DNA of 64,000 bases, from positions 1 through 64,000 of the forward strand of contig JAUIZM010000157.1 in the NCBI GenBank assembly GCA_030848705.1, in the 5' to 3' direction. Origin of the DNA: Heracleum sosnowskyi. Taxonomy: Eukaryota; Streptophyta; Magnoliopsida; Apiales; Apiaceae. Position 1 is the stretch's first letter, and the number at the start of each line of letters is the position of its first letter. The translations under genes and the position numbers were made by a program. Positions 12,000-25,694 of this stretch are shown in pieces. A model generated the notes under the pieces. The model saw nothing but the letters and a program-made list of their open reading frames with translations, ran no database searches and was not told where the DNA came from.

Positions 12000-14900
12000 C
12001 GGACATTTTTCTTCCGATTTTTTTTGTCACGTGCCAAAATAGAGGTACAAAATGGACGTACGGACCAAAAAACGCGAAATTTCATTTCCGGAAATGGGTT
12101 TTTTCGACCCCCGAAAATGGGAAAAAACCCACTTTTTGGCCCAAAACTGGTTTCACTGGCATTTTCACGCGCTCAAAAAACGAGGTTCCGGACATTTTTC
12201 ATCCGATTTTTTTTGTCACGTGCCAAAATAGAGGTACAAAATGGACGTACGGACCAAAAAACGCGAAATTTCATTTCCGGAAATGGGTTTTTTCGACCCC
12301 CGAAAATGGGAAAAAACCCACTTTTTGGCCCAAAACTGGTTTCACTGGCATTTTCACGCGCTCAAAAAACGAGGTTCCGGACATTTTTCATCCGATTTTT
12401 TTTGTCACGTGCCAAAATAGAGGTACAAAATGGACGTACGGACCAAAAAACGTGAAATTTCATTTCCGGAAATGGGTTTTTTCGACCCCCGAAAATGGGA
12501 AAAAACCCACTTTTTGGCCCAAAACTGGTTTCACTAGCATTTTCACGCGCTCAAAAAACGAGTTTCCGGACATTTTTCTTCCGATTTTTTTTGTCACGTG
12601 CCAAAATAGAGGTACAAAATGGACGTACGGACCAAAAAACGTAAAATTTCATTTCCGGAAATGGGTTTTTTCGACCCCCGAAAATGGGAAAAAACCAACT
12701 TTTTGGCCCAAAACTGGTTTCACTAGCATTTTCACGCGCTCAAAAACCGAGGTTCCGGACATTTTTCTTCCGATTTTTTTTGTCACGTGCCAAAATAGAG
12801 GTACAAAATGGACGTACGGACCAAAAAACGCGAAATTTCATTTCCGGAAATGGGTTTTTTCGACCCCCGAAAATGGGAAAAAACCCACTTTTTGGCCCAA
12901 AACTGGTTTCACTGGCATTTTCACGCGCTCAAAAAACGAGGTTCCGGACATTTTTCTTCCGATTTTTTTTGTCACGTGCCAAAATAGATGTACAAAATGG
13001 ACGTACGGACCAAAAAATGAGAAATTTCATTTCCGGAAATGGGTTTTTTCGACCCCCGAAAATGGGAAAAAACCAACTTTTTGGCCCAAAACTGGTTTCA
13101 CTGGCATTTTCACGCGCTCAAAAAATGAGGTTCCGGACATTTTTCTTCCGATTTTTTTTGTCACGTGCCAAAATAGAGGTACAAAATGGACGTACGGACC
13201 AAAAAACGCGAAATTTCATTCCGGAAATGGGTTTTTTCGACCCCCGAAAATGGGAAAAAACCAACTTTTTGGCCCAAAACTGGTTTCACTAGCATTTTCA
13301 CGCGCTCAAAAAATGAGGTTCCGGACATTTTTCTTCCGATTTTTTTTGTCACGTGCCAAAATAGAGGTACAAAATGGACGTACGGACCAAAAAACGCGAA
13401 ATTTCATTTCCGGAAATGGGTTTTTTCGACCCCCGAAAATGGGAAAAAACCCACTTTTTGGCCCAAAACTGGTTTCACTGGCATTTTCACGCGCTCAAAA
13501 AACGAGTTTCCGGACATTTTTCTTCCGATTTTTTTTGTCACGTGCCAAAATAGAGGTACAAAATGGACGTACGGACCAAAAAACGTAAAATTTCATTTCC
13601 GGAAATGGGTTTTTTCGACCCCCGAAAATGGGAAAAAACCAACTTTTTGGCCCAAAACTGGTTTCACTAGCATTTTCACGCGCTCAAAAACCGAGGTTCC
13701 GGACATTTTTCTTCCGATTTTTTTTGTCACGTGCCAAAATAGAGGTACAAAATGGACGTACGGACCAAAAAACGCGAAATTTCATTTCCGGAAATGGGTT
13801 TTTTCGACCCCCGAAAATGGGAAAAAACCCACTTTTTGGCCCAAAACTGGTTTCACTGGCATTTTCACGCGCTCAAAAAACGAGGTTCCGGACATTTTTC
13901 TTCCGATTTTTTTTGTCACGTGCCAAAATAGAGGTACAAAATGGACGTACGGACCAAAAAACGCGAAATTTCATTTCCGGAAATGGGTTTTTTCGACCCC
14001 CGAAAATGGGAAAAAACCAACTTTTTGGCCCAAAACTGGTTTCACTGGCATTTTCACGCGCTCAAAAAACGAGGTTCCGGACATTTTTCATCCGATTTTT
14101 TTTGTCACGTGCCAAAATAGAGGTACAAAATGGACGTACGGACCAAAAAACGCGAAATTTCATTTCCGGAAATGGGTTTTTTCGACCCCCGAAAATGGGA
14201 AAAAAACCCACTTTTCGGCCCAAAACTGGTTTCACTGGCATTTTCACGCGCTCAAAAAACGAGGTTCCGGACATTTTTCATCCGATTTTTTTTGTCACGT
14301 GCCAAAATAGAGGTACAAAATGGACGTACGGACCAAAAAACGCGAAATTTCATTTCCGGAAATGGGTTTTTTCGACCCCCGAAAATGGGAAAAAACCCAC
14401 TTTTTGGCCCAAAACTGGTTTCACTGGCATTTTCACGCGCTCAAAAAACGAGGTTCCGGACATTTTTCATCCGATTTTTTTTGTCACGTGCCAAAATAGA
14501 GGTACAAAATGGACGTACGGACCAAAAAACGTGAAATTTCATTTCCGGAAATGGGTTTTTTCGACCCCCGAAAATGGGAAAAAACCCACTTTTTGGCCCA
14601 AAACTGGTTTCACTAGCATTTTCACGCGCTCAAAAAACGAGTTTCCGGACATTTTTCTTCCGATTTTTTTTGTCACGTGCCAAAATAGAGGTACAAAATG
14701 GACGTACGGACCAAAAAACGTAAAATTTCATTTCCGGAAATGGGTTTTTTCGACCCCCGAAAATGGGAAAAAACCAACTTTTTGGCCCAAAACTGGTTTC
14801 ACTAGCATTTTCACGCGCTCAAAAACCGAGGTTCCGGACATTTTTCTTCCGATTTTTTTTGTCACGTGCCAAAATAGAGGTACAAAATGGACGTACGGAC

Positions 14901-16350
14901 CAAAAAACGCGAAATTTCATTTCCGGAAATGGGTTTTTTCGACCCCCGAAAATGGGAAAAAACCCACTTTTTGGCCCAAAACTGGTTTCACTGGCATTTT
15001 CACGCGCTCAAAAAACGAGGTTCCGGACATTTTTCTTCCGATTTTTTTTGTCACGTGCCAAAATAGATGTACAAAATGGACGTACGGACCAAAAAATGAG
15101 AAATTTCATTTCCGGAAATGGGTTTTTTCGACCCCCGAAAATGGGAAAAAACCAACTTTTTGGCCCAAAACTGGTTTCACTGGCATTTTCACGCGCTCAA
15201 AAAATGAGGTTCCGGACATTTTTCTTCCGATTTTTTTTGTCACGTGCCAAAATAGAGGTACAAAATGGACGTACGGACCAAAAAACGCGAAATTTCATTC
15301 CGGAAATGGGTTTTTTCGACCCCCGAAAATGGGAAAAAACCAACTTTTTGGCCCAAAACTGGTTTCACTAGCATTTTCACGCGCTCAAAAAATGAGGTTC
15401 CGGACATTTTTCTTCCGATTTTTTTTGTCACGTGCCAAAATAGAGGTACAAAATGGACGTACGGACCAAAAAACGCGAAATTTCATTTCCGGAAATGGGT
15501 TTTTTCGACCCCCGAAAATGGGAAAAAACCCACTTTTTGGCCCAAAACTGGTTTCACTGGCATTTTCACGCGCTCAAAAAACGAGTTTCCGGACATTTTT
15601 CTTCCGATTTTTTTTGTCACGTGCCAAAATAGAGGTACAAAATGGACGTACGGACCAAAAAACGTAAAATTTCATTTCCGGAAATGGGTTTTTTCGACCC
15701 CCGAAAATGGGAAAAAACCAACTTTTTGGCCCAAAACTGGTTTCACTAGCATTTTCACGCGCTCAAAAACCGAGGTTCCGGACATTTTTCTTCCGATTTT
15801 TTTTGTCACGTGCCAAAATAGAGGTACAAAATGGACGTACGGACCAAAAAACGCGAAATTTCATTTCCGGAAATGGGTTTTTTCGACCCCCGAAAATGGG
15901 AAAAAACCCACTTTTTGGCCCAAAACTGGTTTCACTGGCATTTTCACGCGCTCAAAAAACGAGGTTCCGGACATTTTTCTTCCGATTTTTTTTGTCACGT
16001 GCCAAAATAGAGGTACAAAATGGACGTACGGACCAAAAAACGCGAAATTTCATTTCCGGAAATGGGTTTTTTCGACCCTCGAAAATGGGAAAAAACCAAC
16101 TTTTTGGCCCAAAACTGGTTTCACTGGCATTTTCACGCGCTCAAAAAACGAGGTTCCGGACATTTTTCATCCGATTTTTTTTGTCACGTGCCAAAATAGA
16201 GGTACAAAATGGACGTACGGACCAAAAAAAGCGAAATTTCATTTCCGGAAATGGGTTTTTTCGACCCCCGAAAATGGGAAAAAACCCACTTTTTGGCCCA
16301 AAAACTGGTTTCACTGGCATTTTCACGCGCTCAAAAAACGAGGTTCCGGA
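12000..16350. repeat. 11-monomer (2,079-bp) tandem duplication, two copies
   Basis: Sequence from about 12,000 to 14,080 is repeated at about 14,080 to 16,160 and agrees to about 16,350. The 1-bp loss CATTCCGG at about 13,218 recurs at 15,297, and the P-then-Q run beginning at 12,684 recurs at 14,763, both 2,079 bp apart. Private differences include an A7 run and TTTCGG near 14,200-14,217, GACCCTCG near 16,076 and AAAAAAAGCG near 16,225. Confidence 0.9.
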
Positions 16351-19300
16351 CATTTTTCTTCCGATTTTTTTTGTCACGTGCCAAAATAGATGTACAAAAT
16401 GGACGTACGGACCAAAAAATGAGAAATTTCATTTCCGGAAATGGGTTTTTTCGACCCCCGAAAATGGGAAAAAACCAACTTTTTGGCCCAAAACTGGTTT
16501 CACTGGCATTTTCACGCGCTCAAAAAATGAGGTTCCGGACATTTTTCTTCCGATTTTTTTTTGTCACGTGCCAAAATAGAGGTACAAAATGGACGTACGG
16601 ACCAAAAAACGTAAAATTTCATTTCCGGAAATGGGTTTTTTCGACCCCGAAAATGGGAGAAAACCCACTTTTTGGCCCAAAACTGGTTTCACTGGCATTT
16701 TCACGCGCTCAAAAAATGAGGTTCCGGACATTTTTCTTCCGATTTTTTTTGTCACGTGCCAAAATAGAGGTACAAAATGGACGTACGGACCAAAAAACGC
16801 GAAATTTCATTTCCGGAAATGGGTTTTTTCCACCCCCGAAAATGGGAAAAAACCAACTTTTTGGCCCAAAACTGGTTTCACTAGCATTTTCACGCGCTCA
16901 AAAACCGAGGTTCCGGACATTTTTCTTCCGATTTTTTTTGTCACGTGCCAAAATAGAGGTACAAAATGGACGTACGGACCAAAAAACGCGAAATTTCATT
17001 TCCGGAAATGGGTTTTTTTGACCCCCAAAAATGGGAAAAAACCAACTTTTTGGCCCAAAACTGGTTTCACTGGCATTTTCACGCCCTCAAAAAACGAGGT
17101 TCCGGACATTTTTCATCCGATTTTTTTTGTCACGTGCCAAAATAGAGGTACAAAATGGACGTACGGACCAAAAAACGCGAAATTTCATTTCCGGAAATGG
17201 GTTTTTTCGACCCCCGAAAATGGGAAAAAACCCACTTTTTGGCCCAAAACTGGTTTCACTGGCATTTTCACGCGCTCAAAAAACGAGGTTCCGGACATTT
17301 TTCTTCCGATTTTTTTTGTCACGTGCCAAAATAGAGGTACAAAATGGACGTACGGACCAAAAAACGTAAAATTTCATTTCCGGAAATGGGTTTTTTCGAC
17401 CCCCGAAAATGGGAAAAAACCAACTTTTTGGCCCAAAACTGGTTTCACTAGCATTTTCACGCGCTCAAAAACCGAGGTTCCGGACATTTTTCTTCCGTTT
17501 TTTTTTGTCACGTGCCAAAATAGAGGTACAAAATGGACGTACGGACCAAAAAACGCGAAATTTCATTTCCGGAAATGGGTTTTTTCGACCCCCGAAAATG
17601 GGAAAAAACCCACTTTTTGGCCCAAAACTGGTTTCACTGGCATTTTCACGCGCTCAAAAAACGAGGTTCCGGACATTTTTCTTCCGATTTTTTTTGTCAC
17701 GTGCCAAAATAGATGTACAAAATGGACGTACGGACCAAAAAATGAGAAATTTCATTTCCGGAAATGGGTTTTTTCGACCCCCGAAAATGGGAAAAAACCA
17801 ACTTTTTGGCCCAAAACTGGTTTCACTGGCATTTTCACGCGCTCAAAAAATGAGGTTCCGGACATTTTTCTTCCGATTTTTTTTGTCACGTGCCAAAATA
17901 GAGGTACAAAATGGACGTACGGACCAAAAAACGCGAAATTTCATTCCGGAAATGGGTTTTTTCGACCCCCGAAAATGGGAAAAAACCAACTTTTTGGCCC
18001 AAAACTGGTTTCACTGGCATTTTCACGCGCTCAAAAAATGAGGTTCCGGACATTTTTCTTCCGATTTTTTTTGTCACGTGCCAAAATAGAGGTACAAAAT
18101 GGACGTACGGACCAAAAAACGCGAAATTTCATTTCCGGAAATGGGTTTTTTCGACCCCCGAAAATGGGAAAAAACCCACTTTTTGGCCCAAAACTGGTTT
18201 CACTGGCATTTTCATGCGCTCAAAAAACGAGTTTCCGGACATTTTTCTTCCGATTTTTTTTGTCACGTGCCAAAATAGAGGTACAAAATGGACGTACGGA
18301 CCAAAAAACGTAAAATTTCATTTCCGGAAATGGGTTTTTTCGACCCCCGAAAATGGGAAAAAACCAACTTTTTGGCCCAAAACTGGTTTCACTAGCATTT
18401 TCACGCGCTCAAAAACCGAGGTTCCGGACATTTTTCTTCCGATTTTTTTTGTCACGTGCCAAAATAGAGGTACAAAATGGACGTACGGACCAAAAAACGC
18501 GAAATTTCATTTCCGGAAATGGGTTTTTTCGACCCCCGAAAATGGGAAAAAACCCACTTTTTGGCCCAAAACTGGTTTCACTGGCATTTTCACGCGCTCA
18601 AAAAACGAGGTTCCGGACATTTTTCTTCCGATTTTTTTTGTCACGTGCCAAAATAGAGGTACAAAATGGACGTACGGACCAAAAAACGCGAAATTTCATT
18701 TCCGGAAATGGGTTTTTTCGACCCCCGAAAATGGGAAAAAACCAACTTTTTGGCCCAAAACTGGTTTCACTGGCATTTTCACGCGCTCAAAAAACGAGGT
18801 TCCGGACATTTTTCATCCGATTTTTTTTGTCACGTGCCAAAATAGAGGTACAAAATGGACGTACGGACCAAAAAACGCGAAATTTCATTTCCGGAAATGG
18901 GTTTTTTCGACCCCCGAAAATGGGAAAAAACCCACTTTTTGGCCCAAAAACTGGTTTCACTGGCATTTTCACGCGCTCAAAAAACGAGGTTCCGGACATT
19001 TTTCTTCCGATTTTTTTTGTCACGTGCCAAAATAGATGTACAAAATGGACGTACGGACCAAAAAATGAGAAATTTCATTTCCGGAAATGGGTTTTTTCGA
19101 CCCCCGAAAATGGGAAAAAACCAACTTTTTGGCCCAAAACTGGTTTCACTGGCATTTTCACGCGCTCAAAAAATGAGGTTCCGGACATTTTTCTTCCGAT
19201 TTTTTTTGTCACGTGCCAAAATAGAGGTACAAAATGGACGTACGGACCAAAAAACGTAAAATTTCATTTCCGGAAATGGGTTTTTTCGACCCCGAAAATG

Positions 19301-19870
19301 GGAGAAAACCCACTTTTTGGCCCAAAACTGGTTTCACTGGCATTTTCACGCGCTCAAAAAATGAGGTTCCGGATATTTTTCTTCCGATTTTTTTTGTCAC
19401 GTGCCAAAATAGAGGTACAAAATGGACGTACGGACCAAAAAACGCGAAATTTCATTTCCGGAAATGGGTTTTTTCCACCCCCGAAAATGGGAAAAAACCA
19501 ACTTTTTGGCCCAAAACTGGTTTCACTAGCATTTTCACGCGCTCAAAAACCGAGGTTCCGGACATTTTTCTTCCGATTTTTTTTGTCACGTGCCAAAATA
19601 GAGGTACAAAATGGACGTACGGACCAAAAAACGCGAAATTTCATTTCCGGAAATGGGTTTTTTTGACCCCCGAAAATGGGAAAAAACCAACTTTTTGGCC
19701 CAAAACTGGTTTCACTGGCATTTTCACGCGCTCAAAAAATGAGGTTCCGGACATTTTTCATCCGATTTTTTTTGTCACGTGCCAAAATAGAGGTACAAAA
19801 TGGACGTACGGACCAAAAAACGCGAAATTTCATTTCCGGAAATGGGTTTTTTCGACCCCCGAAAATGGGA
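14645..19870. repeat. 14-monomer (about 2,646-bp) tandem duplication, two copies
   Basis: About 14,645-17,290 is repeated at about 17,291-19,870. CATTCCGG recurs at 15,297 and 17,943; the extra A in GGCCCAAAAACTGG recurs near 16,300 and 18,945; the GACCCCGAAAATGGGAG monomer recurs near 16,640 and 19,285. The block reuses one copy of the 11-mer above, so the two duplications are nested. Private changes include ACGCCCTC near 17,085 and CTTCCGTTTT near 17,495. Confidence 0.88.
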
Positions 19871-22589
19871 AAAAACCCAGTTTTTGGCCCAAAACTAGTT
19901 TCACTGGCATTTTCACGCGCTCAAAAAACGAGGTTCCGGACATTTTTCTTCCGATTTTTTTTGTCACGTGCCAAAATAGAGGTACAAAATGGACGTACGG
20001 ACCAAAAAACGCGAAATTTAATTTCCGGAAATGGGTTTTTTCGACCCCCGAAAATGGGAAAAAACCAACTTTTTGGCCAAAAACTGGTTTCACTGGCATT
20101 TTCACGCGCTCAAAAAACGAGGTTCCGGACATTTTTCATCCGATTTTTTTTGTCACGTGCCAAAATAGAGGTACAAAATGGACGTACGGCCCAAAAAACG
20201 CGAAATTTCATTTCCGGAAATGGGTTTTTTCGACCCCCGAAAATGGGAAAAAACCCACTTTTTGGCCCAAAACTGGTTTCACTGGCATTTTCACGCGCTC
20301 AAAAAACGAGTTTCCGGACATTTTTCTTCCGATTTTTTTTGTCACGTGCCAAAATAGAGGTACAAAATGGACGTACGGACCAAAAAACGTAAAATTTCAT
20401 TTCCGGAAATGGGTTTTTTCGACCCCCGAAAATGGGAAAAAACCAACTTTTTGGCCCAAAACTGGTTTCACTAGCATTTTCACGCGCTCAAAAACCGAGG
20501 TTCCGGACATTTTTCTTCCGATTTTTTTTGTCACGTGCCAAAATAGAGGTACAAAATGGACGTACGGACCAAAAAACGCGAAATTTCATTTCCGGAAATG
20601 GGTTTTTTCGACCCCCGAAAATGGGAAAAAACCCACTTTTTGGCCCAAAACTGGTTTCACTGGCATTTTCACGCGCTCAAAAAACGAGGTTCCGGACATT
20701 TTTCTTCCGATTTTTTTTGTCACGTGCCAAAATAGAGGTACAAAATGGACGTACGGACCAAAAAACGCGAAATTTCATTTCCGGAAATGGGTTTTTTCGA
20801 CCCCCGAAAATGGGAAAAAACCAACTTTTTGGCCCAAAACTGGTTTCACTGGCATTTTCACGCGCTCAAAAAACGAGGTTCCGGACATTTTTCATCCGAT
20901 TTTTTTTGTCACGTGCCAAAATAGAGGTACAAAATGGACGTACGGACCAAAAAACGTAAAATTTCATTTCCGGAAATGGGTTTTTTCGACCCCCGAAAAT
21001 GGGAAAAAACCAACTTTTTGGCCCAAAACTGGTTTCACTAGCATTTTCACGCGCTCAAAAACCGAGGTTCCGGACATTTTTCTTCCGATTTTTTTTGTCA
21101 CGTGCCAAAATAGAGGTACAAAATGGACGTACGGACTAAAAAAACGCGAAATTTCATTTCCGGAAATGGGTTTTTTTCGACCCCCGAAAATGGGAAAAAA
21201 CCCACTTTTTGGCCCAAAACTGGTTTCACTGGCATTTTCACGCGCTCAAAAAACGAGGTTCCGGACATTTTTCTTCCGATTTTTTTTGTCACGTGCCAAA
21301 ATAGAGGTACAAAATGGACGTACGGACCAAAAAACGCGAAATTTCATTTCCGGAAATGGGTTTTTTCGACCCCCGAAAATGGGAAAAAACCAACTTTTTG
21401 GCCCAAAACTGGTTTCACTGGCATTTTCACGCGCTCAAAAAACGAGGTTCCGGACATTTTTCATCCGATTTTTTTTGTCACGTGCCAAAATAGAGGTACA
21501 AAATGGACGTACGGACCAAAAAACGCGAAATTTCATTTCCGGAAATGGGTTTTTTCGACCCCCGAAAATGGGAAAAAACCCACTTTTTGGCCCAAAACTG
21601 GTTTCACTGGCATTTTCACGCGCTCAAAAAACGAGGTTCCGGACATTTTTCTTCCGATTTTTTTTGTCACGTGCCAAAATAGAGGAACAAAATGGACGTA
21701 CGGACCAAAAAACGCGAAATTTCATTTCCGGAAATGGGTTTTTTCGACCCCCGAAAATGGGAAAAAACCAACTTTTTGGCCCAAAACTGGTTTCACTGGC
21801 ATTTTCACGCGCTTAAAAAACGAGGTTCCGGACATTTTTCATCCGATTTTTTTTGTCACGTGCCAAAATAGAGGTACAAAATGGACGTACGGACCAAAAA
21901 ACGCGAAATTTCATTTCCGGAAATGGGTTTTTTCGACCCCGAAAATGGGAGAAAACCCACTTTTTGGCCCAAAACTGGTTTCACTGGCATTTTCACGCGC
22001 TCAAAAAACGAGGTTCCGGACATTTTTCTTCCGATTTTTTTTGTCACGTGCCAAAATAGAGGTACAAAATGGACGTACGGACCAAAAAACGCGAAATTTC
22101 ATTTCCGGAAATGGGTTTTTTCGACCCCCGAAAATGGGAAAAAACCAACTTTTTGGCCCAAAACTGGTTTCACTGGCATTTTCACGCGCTCAAAAAACGA
22201 GGTTCCGGACATTTTTCATCCGATTTTTTTTGTCACGTGCCAAAATAGAGGTACAAAATGGACGTACGGACCAAAAAACGCGAAATTTCATTTCCGGAAA
22301 TGGGTTTTTTCGACCCCCGAAAATGGGAAAAAACCCACTTTTTGGCCCAAAACTGGTTTCACTGGCATTTTCACGCGCTCAAAAAACGAGGTTCCGGACA
22401 TTTTTCTTCCGATTTTTTTTGTCACGTGCCAAAATAGAGGTACAAAATGGACGTACGGACCAAAAAACGCGAAATTTCATTTCCGGAAATGGGTTTTTTC
22501 GACCCCCGAAAATGGGAAAAAACCAACTTTTTGGCCCAAAACTGGTTTCACTGGCATTTTCACGCGCTCAAAAAACGAGGTTCCGGACA

Positions 22590-25400
22590 TTTTTCATCCC
22601 GATTTTTTTTGTCACGTGCCAAAATAGAGGTACAAAATGGACGTACGGACCAAAAAAACGCGAAATTTCATTTCCGGAAATGGGTTTTTTCGACCCCCGA
22701 AAATGGGAAAAAACCCACTTTTTGGCCCAAAACTGGTTTCACTGGCATTTTCACGCGCTCAAAAAAACGAGGTTCCGGACATTTTTCTTCCGATTTTTTT
22801 TGTCACGTGCCAAAATAGATGTACAAAATGACGTACGGACCAAAAAATGAGAAATTTCATTTCGGAAATGGGTTTTTTCGACCCCCCGAAAATGGGAAAA
22901 AACCAACTTTTTGGCCCAAAACTGGTTTCACTGGCATTTTCACGCGCTCAAAAAATGAGGTTCCGGACATTTTTCTTCCGATTTTTTTTGTCACGTGCCA
23001 AAATAGAGGTACAAAATGGACGTACGGACCAAAAAACATAAAATTTCATTTCCGGAAATGGGTTTTTTCGGACCCCGAAAATGGGAGAAAACCCACTTTT
23101 TGGCCCAAAACTGGTTTCACTGGCATTTTCACGCGCTCAAAAAATGAGGTTCCGGACATTTTTCTTCCGATTTTTTTTGTCACGTGCCAAAATAGAGGTA
23201 CAAAATGGACGTACGGACCAAAAAACCGCGAAATTTCATTTCCGGAAATGGGTTTTTTCCACCCCCGAAAATGGAAAAAACCAACTTTTTTGGCCCAAAA
23301 CTGGTTTCACTAGCATTTTTCACGCGCTCAAAAAACCGAGGTTCCGGACATTTTTCTTCCGATTTTTTTTGTCACGTGCCAAAATAGAGGTACAAAATGG
23401 ACGTACGGACCAAAAAACGCGAAATTTCATTTCCGGAAATGGGTTTTTTTGACCCCCGAAAATGGGAAAAAACCAACTTTTTGGCCCAAAACTGGTTTCA
23501 CTGGCATTTTCACGCGCTCAAAAATGAGGTTCCGGACATTTTTCATCCGATTTTTTTTTGTCACGTGCCAAAATAGAGGTACAAAATGGACGTACGACCA
23601 AAAAACGCGAAATTTCATTTCCGAAATGGGTTTTTTCGACCCCCGAAAATGGGAAAAAAACCCAGTTTTTGGCCCAAAACTAGTTTCACTGGCATTTTCA
23701 CGCGCTCAAAAAACGAGGTTCCGGACATTTTTCTTCCGATTTTTTTTGTCACGTGCCAAAATAGAGGTACAAAATGGACGTACGGACCAAAAAACGCGAA
23801 ATTTAATTTCCGAAATGGGTTTTTTCGACCCCCGAAAATGGGAAAAAACCAACTTTTTGGCCAAAAACTGGTTTCACTGGCATTTTTCACGCGCTCAAAA
23901 AACGAGGTTCCGGACATTTTTCATCCGATTTTTTTTGTCACGTGCCAAAATAGAGGTACAAAATGGACGTACGGCCCAAAAAACGCGAAATTTCATTTCC
24001 GGAAATGGGTTTTTTCGACCCCCGAAAATGGGAAAAAACCCACTTTTTGGCCCAAAACTGGTTTCACACTGGCATTTTCACGCGCTCAAAAAACGAGTTT
24101 CCGGACATTTTTCTTCCCGATTTTTTTTGTCACGTGCCAAAATAGAGGTACAAAATGGACGTACGGACCAAAAAAACGTAAAATTTCATTTCCGGAAATG
24201 GGTTTTTTCGACCCCCGAAAATGGGAAAAAACCAAGTTTTTGGCCCAAAACTGGTTTCACTAGCATTTTCACGCGCTCAAAAACCGAGGTTCCGGACATT
24301 TTTCTTCCGATTTTTTTTGTCACGTGCCAAAATAGAGGTACAAAATGGACGTACGGACCAAAAAACGCGAAATTTCATTTCCGGAAATGGGTTTTTTCGA
24401 CCCCCGAAAATGGGAAAAAAACCCACTTTTTGGCCCAAAACTGGTTTCACTGGCATTTTCACGCGCTCAAAAACGAGGTTCCGGACATTTTTCTTCCGAT
24501 TTTTTTTGTCACGTGCCAAAATAGAGGTACAAAATGGACGTACGGCCCAAAAAACGCGAAATTTCATTTCCGGAAATGGGTTTTTTCGACCCCGAAAATG
24601 GGAAAAAACCAACTTTTTGGCCCAAAACTGGTTTCACTGGCATTTTCATCAGCGCTCAAAAAACGAGGTTCCGGACATTTTTCATCCGATTTTTTTTGTC
24701 ACGTGCCAAAATAGAGGTACAAAATGGACGTACGGACCAAAAAACGTAAAATTTCATTTCGGAAATGGGTTTTTTCGACCCCCGAAAATGGGAAAAAACC
24801 AACTTTTTGGCCCAAAACTGGTTTCCACTAGCATTTTCACGCGCTCAAAAACCGAGGTTCCGGACATTTTTCTTCCGATTTTTTTTGTCACGTGCCAAAA
24901 TAGAGGTACAAAATGGACGTACGGACTAAAAAAACGCGAAATTTCACTTCCGGAAATGGGTTTTTTCGACCCCCGAAAATGGTTAAAAACCCACTTTTTG
25001 GCCCAAAACTGGTTTCACTGGCATTTTCACGCGCTCAAAAAACGAGGTTCCGGACATTTTTCTTCCGATTTTTTTTGTCACGTGCCAAAATAGAGGTACA
25101 AAATGGACGTACGGACCAAAAAAACGCGAAATTTCATTTCCGGAAATGGGTTTTTTCGACCCCCGAAAATGGGAAAAAACCAACTTTTTGGCCCAAAACT
25201 GGTTTCACTGGCATTTTCACGCGCTCAAAAAAACGAGGTTCCGGACATTTTTCATCCGATTTTTTTTGTCACGTGCCAAAATAGAGGTACAAAATGGACG
25301 TACGGACCAAAAAACGCGAAATTTCATTTCCGGAAATGGGTTTTTTCGACCCCCGAAAATGGGAAAAAACCCACTTTTGGCCCAAAACTGGTTTCACTGG
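22590..25400. other. Indel-rich patch 1, probable unpolished consensus
   Basis: About 30 private 1-2 nt indels occur in 2.8 kb, against few in neighbouring stretches of the same length. Examples: CATCCCGATT (22,597), AAAATGACGTAC (22,825), CATTTCGGAAATG (22,859), GACCCCCCG (22,880), TTCGGACCCC (23,069), AATGGAAAAAACC (23,271), GTACGACC (23,593), TTTCACACTGGC (24,064), CTTCCCGATT (24,114), TTTCATCAGCGC (24,645), TTTCCACTAGC (24,822) and CCACTTTTGGCC (25,371). Many are homopolymer length changes. The paralogous copies at 19.2-21.6 and 27.7-30.1 kb lack nearly all of them, so sequencing error fits better than evolution. Confidence 0.8.
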
Positions 25401-25525
25401 CATTTTCACGCGCTCAAAAAACGAGGTTCCGGACATTTTTCTTCCGATTTTTTTTGTCACGTGCCAAAATAGAGGTACAAAATGGACGTACGGACCAAAA
25501 AACGCGAAATTTCATTTCCGGAAAT

Positions 25526-25560
25526 GGGTTTTTTCGACCCCCGAAAATGGGAAAAAACCC
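25526..25560. repeat. Inverted repeat of the monomer: 10-bp arms, 15-nt spacer
   Basis: GGGTTTTTTC at 25,526-25,535 is the exact reverse complement of GAAAAAACCC at 25,551-25,560. Inside it lies a second possible hairpin, TTTTCG/CGAAAA around the loop ACCCC. The outer arms are 10 bp in P monomers and 9 bp in Q monomers, because CCC becomes CCA. Monomers with TTTTTTCCACC instead of TTTTTTCGACC lose the inner stem. The structure recurs in most monomers and could extrude or slow polymerases; that role is inference. Confidence 0.85.
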
Positions 25561-25646
25561 ACTTTTTGGCCCAAAACTGGTTTCACTGGCATTTTCACGC
25601 GCTCAAAAAACGAGGTTCCGGACATTTTTCTTCCGATTTTTTTTGT

Positions 25647-25652
25647 CACGTG
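25647..25652. promoter_or_regulatory. CACGTG (E-box/G-box-type) motif, once per monomer
   Basis: GTCACGTG sits just after the T8 run in nearly every monomer, about 330 sites in the window. CACGTG is the known core site of bHLH and plant bZIP factors. It is lost in a few related monomers (CAAGTG near 37,931, 40,763, 42,277 and 46,624; TACGTG near 63,339). Protein binding here is unproven; the motif may be there only because the monomer was amplified. Confidence 0.5.
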
Positions 25653-25694
25653 CCAAAATAGAGGTACAAAATGGACGTACGGACCAAAAAACGC

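Noticed and set aside
25528..25560. CENP-B box (TTCG....A..CGGG)
   Set aside because: TTCGACCCCCGAAAA has the first TTCG but lacks the required A and the CGGG block, on both strands.
25526..25560. Bacterial rho-independent terminator at each GGGTTTTTTC hairpin
   Set aside because: The stem is AT-rich, it is not placed after any gene, and the context is a eukaryote-like satellite.
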